From contig JAJZLO010000034.1 of NCBI GenBank assembly GCA_021803405.1, positions 1 to 10,529 on the forward strand: DNA of 10,529 nt. Reading direction: 5' to 3'. The notes beneath the pieces are model-generated. The model saw only the letters and a list, made by a program, of their open reading frames with translations. It was not told the origin of the DNA and ran no database searches. Source of the DNA: Microcaldota archaeon (GTDB taxonomy: Archaea > Micrarchaeota > Micrarchaeia > Micrarchaeales > CABMGC01). Positions 6,145 through 10,529 of this stretch are shown one piece after another. A program made the position numbers and the translations under genes. Within the stretch, counting starts at the first letter, position 1; each line of letters opens with the position of its first letter.

Positions 6145-6654
6145 TTAACATGCTGACGAAATTATTTTTATTTGACTTGGCAAGTAGTATTGATAATCAG
6201 TATAACCACAATTTCCATCAAGATATGTGTAAAGGCTATCACTTATTCCAGAAATTTTAAACCCAATCTGCGTTATATTATATGTATATATATTATTTTG
6301 ATTTCCAGTAAGTTTCATTACATACATTCCAGTATTATATCCAAACAAAGTTACAGTGTTAAAATTGCCAGATGCATTCAAATATAATGTAGCTCCATTT
6401 TTAACAAAAACAGATAAAGTAGCTGAACTTTCATTTAGCAAAATAAGAGTATTTGATGAAATTGTCAAATTACTATATAAATTTGAGTTTGATCTATTAA
6501 TAAAAATTGTATTCGAGTATATATATGCAGGAGCTACTTTGTTAAAACTTGAGAGTGTACCTATAGTGAAGGAAAACATTAGGTATATTACTAGAAATAT
6601 AAAAAATAGCACAATTAATTCCAAAGCGTGATCCTTAATCCACACATACAACAC
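6145..6654 (-). CDS. Single-pass membrane protein with extracellular beta-rich domain, unknown function
   Basis: A 169-residue protein. A short N-terminus is followed by a strong membrane helix (about 11-31, LELIVLFFIFLVIYLMF) and a 135-residue exterior rich in Asn, Ser, Thr and Tyr. Stretches such as TISSNTLILLNESSATL and NGATLYLNASGNFNTVTL alternate strands and turns like a beta-roll or beta-helix. Several N-x-S/T sites and two late Cys (149 and 169) fit an exported, glycosylated, disulfide-bonded protein. I do not recognise the family. No ATG is available before residue 26, which lies inside the helix, so initiation must be at GTG 6654, TTG 6651 or GTG 6645. The furthest start fits a TATA box at 6677-6685 and an almost leaderless message. 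It stands upstream of the large surface protein gene on the same strand but 204 bases away, with T-tracts between. Confidence 0.7.
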   Translation of the reverse strand: MLYVWIKDHALELIVLFFIFLVIYLMFSFTIGTLSSFNKVAPAYIYSNTIFINRSNSNLYSNLTISSNTLILLNESSATLSVFVKNGATLYLNASGNFNTVTLFGYNTGMYVMKLTGNQNNIYTYNITQIGFKISGISDSLYTYLDGNCGYTDYQYYLPSQIKIISSAC

Positions 6655-6676
6655 AAATAAGTTCTATAATAAAAAG

Positions 6677-6685
6677 TATTTATTA
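6677..6685 (-). promoter_or_regulatory. Candidate TATA box for the small exported protein gene
   Basis: The minus strand reads AATAAATAC, centred about 27 bases from the GTG at 6654. This would make the message start at or next to the start codon. Confidence 0.35.
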
Positions 6686-6787
6686 CTTTACTTTGCAGAT
6701 AAGAATATTGAACTCTTGAATACGTAAATAATAAGAGTTAAATATTAAAGGACTCTAACCCTATTTTTAACGTCTTAATTTTTATTT

Positions 6788-6872
6788 GCAGGGGGAGAGA
6801 TTTGAACTCTCGCACCCGCTAAAGGAACGGGTCCTAAGCCCGTCGCATTTGGCCAAGCTCTGCCACCCCTGC
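6788..6872 (-). tRNA. tRNA-Leu (anticodon UAG)
   Basis: An 85-base class II tRNA. The acceptor GCAGGGG pairs fully with CCCCTGC. The D-stem is GCA/TGC with loop GAGCTTGGCCAAA. The anticodon stem ACGGG/CCCGT holds the loop CTTAGGA, giving anticodon TAG, which reads CUA and other CUN codons. The 15-base variable arm (TCC...GGG stem) marks a Leu/Ser-type tRNA, and the T-arm is GAGAG-TTCAAAT-CTCTC. No CCA is encoded, so the tail must be added by CCA-adding enzyme. No intron is seen. It lies divergent from serS, but it is a leucine tRNA, not SerRS's substrate. Confidence 0.95.
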
Positions 6873-6895
6873 ACGTTACGCTGATTTGACTTATT

Positions 6896-6903
6896 GATAA
6901 AGT
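6896..6903 (-). promoter_or_regulatory. Candidate TATA box for tRNA-Leu
   Basis: The minus strand reads ACTTTATC, centred 27 bases ahead of the tRNA 5' end, the expected archaeal spacing for a short or absent 5' leader. Confidence 0.4.
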
Positions 6904-6991
6904 TATTTTGATTATTAGTTAGTAAGTATTATATTAATTTATCTACATAAAAGTATAGTTATAATATTTGATGATATTTAGTGGTCATTTT

Positions 6992-8299
6992 ATGATTAAT
7001 ACAAAGTATGTTAGAGACAATATAAAAAGCATTAGAGAGTCTATGGATAAACGTAAGAGCAAGTATCCATTAGATGAGCTACTTAAACTTGATGAAGACT
7101 CTAGGACAATCCAAAAACAGATACAGGATTTACAAATGAAAAGGAATAAAGGCAGCAAGGAAATATCTGAGGCTAAGAAATCAGGCAAGCATGTGGATGA
7201 ATCAAAGGCCAATGAACTTGCAGAAATAGGAGATCAAATAACAGAGCTTGAAAAGAAAGCATCTGCTGGAAAAGAGCGAATTGATGAGTTAATATGGAAC
7301 ATGCCAAATACGCTTGATGATAGCGTACCTTATGGAAAAGATGATACCGAAAATGTAGAGATTAAAAAAGTAGGAGCTATAAGGAAAAAGGACATGCCAA
7401 CCCATTCAGAGATACTTGAAAAATTAGATCTTGTCGAACTTGAACAAGCTGCAAAGGTATCTGGAGCTAGATTTTATTATTTTAAAGGAGAGTTAGCCCT
7501 TCTTGAACAGGCACTCATACACTTTGCTATAGACAGATTAACAAAGAAAGGTTATGAGCTTATTGCACCGCCATTGATGCTTAAGAAAGAGTACTACAGA
7601 GGTGCTACGGCTCTTGGAGACTTTGAGGAGCTTTTGTACAAGGTGGCTGATACAACAGAATCAAAAGCTAGGAAGGATTATGAACATATCGATGATGAGC
7701 TCTTTCTAATTTCCACTTCGGAGCATGCAATTGCTGCTCTAAATTCAGGAAAGATTTTTTCAAGCAATGATTTGCCTAAAAAATATATAGGAATTAGCCC
7801 ATGTTTTAGGCGTGAGGCTGGTTCTCATGGCAAAGACACTAAAGGAATCTTCCGTACACACCAATTCAATAAGGTAGAGCAGTTCATAATATCTAAGCAG
7901 GAAGACTCTGAAAAATTTTTTGATGAACTGATCAACAACACAGAAGAGCTTTGGAAGGAATTAGAGATACCTTACCATGTAATAAATATATGCACAGGAG
8001 ATATAGGAACTGTGGCTTCTAAAAAGTATGATATAGAAGCTTATATGCCAGGACAGGATAAGTTCAGGGAGGTAGTTTCTTGTTCTAACTGCACCGACTG
8101 GCAAAGCGTGAGGTTAGATATAAAGTATGATGAAAAGGGAGAGAGAAAATATGCACATACTCTTAACTCTACCGCAATTGCAACTGGAAGAGCACTGGTT
8201 GCCATAGTGGAAAATTACTACTTAGATAATGGAAATATAAGGGTTCCAGATGTACTTATACCATATATGAATGGAATTAAGACCATAGGTAAAAAGTAA
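6992..8299 (+). CDS. serS: Seryl-tRNA synthetase (standard, bacterial-type class II)
   Basis: A 435-residue enzyme that activates serine with ATP and charges tRNA-Ser in the cytoplasm. The N-terminus INTKYVRDNIKSIRE begins the tRNA-binding arm, a long antiparallel coiled coil at about 25-105. Class II motif 1 lies around KKGYELIAPP (186-194). TSEHAIAAL (242-250) forms part of the serine pocket. Motif 2 is FRREAGSHGKDTKG (272-285) with RTHQFNKVEQF (288-298). CSNCTDWQSVRL (364-375) is typical of the family, and motif 3 is NSTAIATGRALVAIVENY (392-409), with the ATP-binding Arg at 400. The rare methanogen-type SerRS is excluded by these motifs. The frame is open back to TTG 6968 and ATG 6971, but those eight extra residues do not fit the family. 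ATG 6992 is preceded by GTGGT at a suitable distance. The downstream small membrane gene has no terminator before it and is probably co-transcribed. Confidence 0.96.
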   Translation: MINTKYVRDNIKSIRESMDKRKSKYPLDELLKLDEDSRTIQKQIQDLQMKRNKGSKEISEAKKSGKHVDESKANELAEIGDQITELEKKASAGKERIDELIWNMPNTLDDSVPYGKDDTENVEIKKVGAIRKKDMPTHSEILEKLDLVELEQAAKVSGARFYYFKGELALLEQALIHFAIDRLTKKGYELIAPPLMLKKEYYRGATALGDFEELLYKVADTTESKARKDYEHIDDELFLISTSEHAIAALNSGKIFSSNDLPKKYIGISPCFRREAGSHGKDTKGIFRTHQFNKVEQFIISKQEDSEKFFDELINNTEELWKELEIPYHVINICTGDIGTVASKKYDIEAYMPGQDKFREVVSCSNCTDWQSVRLDIKYDEKGERKYAHTLNSTAIATGRALVAIVENYYLDNGNIRVPDVLIPYMNGIKTIGKK

Positions 8300-8340
8300 A
8301 ATTTGCAAAGATTAATAATAATTTGCAATGTATTATCAAT

Positions 8341-8345
8341 GTGAT
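8341..8345 (+). promoter_or_regulatory. Ribosome binding site deciding the start of the two-helix protein
   Basis: GTGAT stands three bases before the ATG at 8349. It matches the complement of the extreme 3' end of archaeal 16S rRNA (GGTGAT), for which this short spacing is right. It favours 8349 over the in-frame ATGs at 8328 and 8358. Confidence 0.5.
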
Positions 8346-8348
8346 AAG

Positions 8349-8525
8349 ATGGGAAATATGATGAAATCCAATTTAAGCATACTTATGGGAGTAATAATAG
8401 GTCTTGCTGATATTTATTGGACTTATACCAGCTACTTTGATACAACCTGGCTAGTTTTAGGAATAATAATATTTATTGCCGATATAATATGGCTTTGGAT
8501 TGATATAGGATTCAGAAAAAAATAA
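8349..8525 (+). CDS. 58-residue membrane protein made of two repeated helices
   Basis: Two membrane helices (about 10-27 and 34-53) separated by a short SYFDTTW loop, ending in FRKK. The helices repeat each other: G14-VIIGLADIYW-24 and G38-IIIFIADIIW-48 align without gaps, sharing G, I, I, A, D, I and W at matching positions, and their codons agree at 24 of 33 bases. Each helix places an Asp (21 and 45) inside the membrane next to a Trp three residues on. I do not recognise the family. By the positive-inside rule the Lys near the N-terminus (MKSN) and the RKK end put both termini inside. The start at 8349 rests on the GTGAT site; ATG 8328 would add seven residues. It lies 49 bases after serS and 7 bases before the next gene, so it is probably in one operon with both. 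Confidence 0.75.
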   Translation: MGNMMKSNLSILMGVIIGLADIYWTYTSYFDTTWLVLGIIIFIADIIWLWIDIGFRKK

Positions 8526-8532
8526 TGATTTT

Positions 8533-9195
8533 ATGAACAAAAATATAACAAGGGCATCTGTACTGCTTTCCTTCTTTATGTTATTCTTTATGGCGATGCC
8601 AATATATGCTTACGGACTTGGCACCTCAAATATCTCATTAAATACTACAAGTATAAGCATAACCCAAGGACAAAGCACAAAGATTAGCTATAATGTTAAC
8701 TTAAGCACAGGAAGCGTATGGGGAACTAGGGTTAACATTACCGATTCGCAGTCATTACTTTCAAATGGAATAACAATAAATTTAAGTACAGGAATGCAGA
8801 ATCCACCATTTTCAGGAACCGCTACGATAAGTACTAATGCAAATACAAAAGTAGGAACATACACAGTATTATTTGCAGCAACAGGTGATGATCCCACAAC
8901 TAATCCAATAGGACTTACAGTTAAGGTAAATGGAAATGAAAGCACAACGATCGTACCTGCAAATACAAGCAACAAAACAAATACAACGACAGTTTCTACA
9001 ACAAATACGACCTCAACAAAGAAAACGACAAGTAATATAGAACCAGGAGGCTCTGTAATCACTGCACAAAATAACAATAAAAGTAATATAAATCAAAATA
9101 CAGGAACATATGGCACTTCGCTACCGGAGTATATATCTATTTTTGCCGTTATAATACTTTTTGCAGTAATAATCATACGCCTTAAAATGCTATAG
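8533..9195 (+). CDS. Secreted, C-terminally anchored surface protein with Ig-like domain
   Basis: A 220-residue envelope protein. A Sec signal peptide (1-27; basic MNKNITR, hydrophobic core, cut near IYAYG) precedes a beta-sandwich-like domain (about 30-132, with SISITQGQSTKISYNVNLS and GTYTVLFAATGDD), a Thr/Asn-rich stalk (135-197), and a C-terminal helix (about 200-215) preceded by LPEY and followed by RLKML. There are more than ten N-x-S/T sites. The PEY-helix-basic tail layout resembles, loosely, archaeal PEF-type sorting tails, but no sortase gene is in view. I do not recognise a named family; the domain is of the general bacterial/archaeal Ig-like or CARDB-like kind. Its start is 7 bases after the stop of the two-helix protein, with TGAT three bases before the ATG. 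A strong AT hairpin ends the unit. Confidence 0.88.
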   Translation: MNKNITRASVLLSFFMLFFMAMPIYAYGLGTSNISLNTTSISITQGQSTKISYNVNLSTGSVWGTRVNITDSQSLLSNGITINLSTGMQNPPFSGTATISTNANTKVGTYTVLFAATGDDPTTNPIGLTVKVNGNESTTIVPANTSNKTNTTTVSTTNTTSTKKTTSNIEPGGSVITAQNNNKSNINQNTGTYGTSLPEYISIFAVIILFAVIIIRLKML

Positions 9196-9210
9196 TATAA
9201 GAGCATCTTG

Positions 9211-9246
9211 TTTTTTATTTTTATATTTTTATAAAATGTAAAAATA
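9211..9246 (+). terminator. T6 tract plus long AT-only hairpin ending the serS unit
   Basis: A T6 run (9211-9216) leads into a stem of 14 pairs, 9216-9229 with 9233-9246, closed by a TAT loop and broken only by a T-G wobble (9224 with 9238). Further T5 runs lie inside the stem. It begins 16 bases after the stop of the surface protein and ends 15 bases before the prf1 TATA box, insulating the two units. Confidence 0.65.
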
Positions 9247-9260
9247 TATTATTTAAATGA

Positions 9261-9268
9261 TATATAAA
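9261..9268 (+). promoter_or_regulatory. TATA box of prf1
   Basis: TATATAAA is a consensus archaeal box A. Its centre is 31 bases before the ATG at 9296, so transcription should begin near 9289 and the leader would be only about seven bases. The message is therefore nearly leaderless. Confidence 0.65.
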
Positions 9269-9295
9269 ACAAAAATGAAATAATGTTGAATTGAG

Positions 9296-10489
9296 ATGAA
9301 AAGTGATTACAATATATTAAAAGAGATGAAAAGATTACGTTCGATTAAAGGTTACGGTACGGAGCTTATAAGTGTCTATATACCAGCAGGATATCAAATA
9401 AATGAGGAGATATCAAGATTAAGACAGGAGTATAGTGAGTCGTCTAATATTAAATCAAAGCAAACAAGAGGAAATGTGCTTAGTGCTATAGACAAAATAA
9501 TAGGATACTTAAGACTTTTTAGGGAGACCCCTAAAAACGGCATTGCTGTCTTTTGTGGTAATCTTTCTGACAACCAAAGTAAGGTAGATATAGAACTTTT
9601 TTCTATAGAGCCGCCTTCTCCGATAAATGTAAATATTTACAGATGCGACTCCTCGTTTCTTCTTGAGCCGCTTGAGCTTCTTTTAGATAACAAAGATATG
9701 TACTTTTTAATAGTCATGGATGGAAGAGAGGCTACAATAGGAACATTAAAAGGCGCGCATATACAAGTAGTGAGGAAGCTTAACTCTACAGCCCATGCAA
9801 AGGTACGAAAAGGTGGACAGTCTGCAAGAAGGTATGAACGTGCAATAGAAGAAAGCATAGACGATTATGTAAAAAGAATAAGCGAGAGTATAAATGAGGT
9901 ATTTTTGCAGCAGCAATTAAAGATAACTGGTGTGATACTTGGTGGTCCAGGCCCAGCTAAGGAAGGTTTCATAAAGGGCAATACACTAAATTATCAGCTT
10001 AAACTTCTCGGAACTTATGATGTAGGATACACCGATGAATTTGGCTTGCACGAGCTTGTAGAAAAAGCACAGGATTTACTTAAAGAGGAAGCGGCAGCTA
10101 AAGAAAGAAAAATAATTGAGCACTTCATGCAAGAGAGGGTTAGGAATGGACTTGCAACTTTTGGATATGATAATATAAAAAAAGCGTTGGATAACAAGCA
10201 GATAAAAACCTTAATAATGAGCGATGAACTTGAGCTGCACAGAGTCACATATAAATGTAGCTCATGCAACAATGTAATAGAAAAGATAGAGTTAGGAGCA
10301 GAAAGGCAAAAGAAACATGATTGCGGAGGAACTTTGGAGATTGTCAAGGCAGAAGATGTTGTAGAGGAACTAATAGATCAGGCAGAAAGCACAGGTGTAG
10401 AAGTTGTATTCGTAACTAGTGAGAGTTCTTATGGAAAGGAGTTTACTCTCGGATACCATGGATTGGGAGCAATTTTAAGGTATAAATAA
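9296..10489 (+). CDS. prf1: Peptide chain release factor aRF1
   Basis: A 397-residue archaeal class 1 release factor that reads all three stop codons in the ribosomal A site and triggers hydrolysis of peptidyl-tRNA. Domain 1 holds the stop-codon readers: NIKS (51-54) and YRCDSSF (115-121, the YxCxxxF motif). Domain 2 (about 135-270) carries the catalytic GGQ (173-175) in the setting RKGGQSARRYER. Domain 3 starts near GTYDVGYTDEFGL (239-251) and binds the aEF1A/ABCE1 partners, with the C-terminal end SYGKEFTLGYHGLGAILRY typical. A zinc-type mini-domain at 319-350 has C321-x2-C324, but the second half reads KHDCGG, with His341 and Cys343 in place of the usual CxxC. The length is slightly short of the usual 410-420. 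The start is fixed by the TATA box and by the N-terminus (YNILKEMKRLRSIKGYGTEL). Confidence 0.97.
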   Translation: MKSDYNILKEMKRLRSIKGYGTELISVYIPAGYQINEEISRLRQEYSESSNIKSKQTRGNVLSAIDKIIGYLRLFRETPKNGIAVFCGNLSDNQSKVDIELFSIEPPSPINVNIYRCDSSFLLEPLELLLDNKDMYFLIVMDGREATIGTLKGAHIQVVRKLNSTAHAKVRKGGQSARRYERAIEESIDDYVKRISESINEVFLQQQLKITGVILGGPGPAKEGFIKGNTLNYQLKLLGTYDVGYTDEFGLHELVEKAQDLLKEEAAAKERKIIEHFMQERVRNGLATFGYDNIKKALDNKQIKTLIMSDELELHRVTYKCSSCNNVIEKIELGAERQKKHDCGGTLEIVKAEDVVEELIDQAESTGVEVVFVTSESSYGKEFTLGYHGLGAILRYK

Positions 10490-10502
10490 GTATTAAAAGT
10501 GT

Positions 10503-10529
10503 ATGAGTGCACAGATAAAAAAGAAGAGT
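10503..10529 (+). CDS. Possible start of a further gene (nine codons visible)
   Basis: ATG at 10503, 13 bases after the prf1 stop, opens a frame reading MSAQIKKKS to the window edge. AAAGTG just ahead is a weak ribosome site. The close spacing suggests the second gene of a prf1 unit. Too little is visible to name it, and a chance ATG is possible. Confidence 0.35.

Noticed and set aside
6734..6756. AGAGT ... ACTCT inverted repeat downstream of tRNA-Leu
   Set aside because: Only five pairs with no T-tract directly after it on the minus strand, so it is not distinguishable from chance in A+T-rich DNA.
6968..6991. An upstream start for SerRS at TTG 6968 or ATG 6971
   Set aside because: The added residues (MMIFSGHF) do not match the family N-terminus, and ATG 6992 has a suitable ribosome site.
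8688..9077. A minus-strand hydrophobic frame opposite the 220-residue surface protein
   Set aside because: The Val/Leu content comes from the reverse complement of Thr/Asn codons. The + frame has a clear signal peptide and anchor.

Overview
The window is A+T-rich archaeal chromosome. Archaeal identity rests on a class 1 release factor of the aRF1/eRF1 family (NIKS and GGQ motifs), short TATA boxes about 25 bases ahead of several starts, T-tract transcript ends, Shine-Dalgarno matches built around GTGAT or GGTG, and a tRNA-Leu with no encoded CCA. Bacterial-type SerRS, very short gaps and surface proteins with Thr/Ser-rich stalks and Ig-like 'YQWYE' domains suggest a small-genome DPANN archaeon, possibly of the Micrarchaeota/Parvarchaeota type. 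That placement is an inference; no phylogeny could be run.

Layout. Positions 1-90 hold the 3' end of an unrecognised + strand gene. A four-helix membrane protein (291-689, -) and a beta-CASP metallo-beta-lactamase nuclease (900-1889, -) follow. The nuclease is divergent from thioredoxin reductase trxB (1976-2893, +), and the two appear to share one symmetric TATA box. trxB converges with a probable two-gene minus-strand unit: a 782-residue modular surface protein (3592-5940), then an acidic, coiled-coil membrane protein (2910-3563). Upstream on the same strand lie a small exported membrane-anchored protein (6145-6654) and tRNA-Leu(UAG) (6788-6872). On the + strand, serS (6992-8299) leads a probable operon with a 58-residue two-helix protein and a 220-residue surface protein. 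After a strong AT-only terminator hairpin comes prf1 (aRF1) with its own TATA box, then the first codons of a further possible gene.

How it fits together. Three housekeeping functions (serine charging, translation termination, thiol redox) and an RNA-processing-type nuclease are interleaved with at least three envelope proteins. Those three share an N-terminal membrane or signal segment and an Asn-glycosylation-rich exterior; two of them add a Thr-rich stalk and a C-terminal membrane anchor. No defence system, CRISPR array, transposon or phage gene is visible.

The most notable points are: (1) a duplicated module in the large surface protein whose two ends are identical at the DNA level (42 and 45 bases) while its core has diverged; (2) a tiny membrane protein made of two repeated helices, each with an Asp-Ile-x-Trp motif; (3) a thioredoxin reductase that seems to lack about 11 residues of its FAD-binding region.
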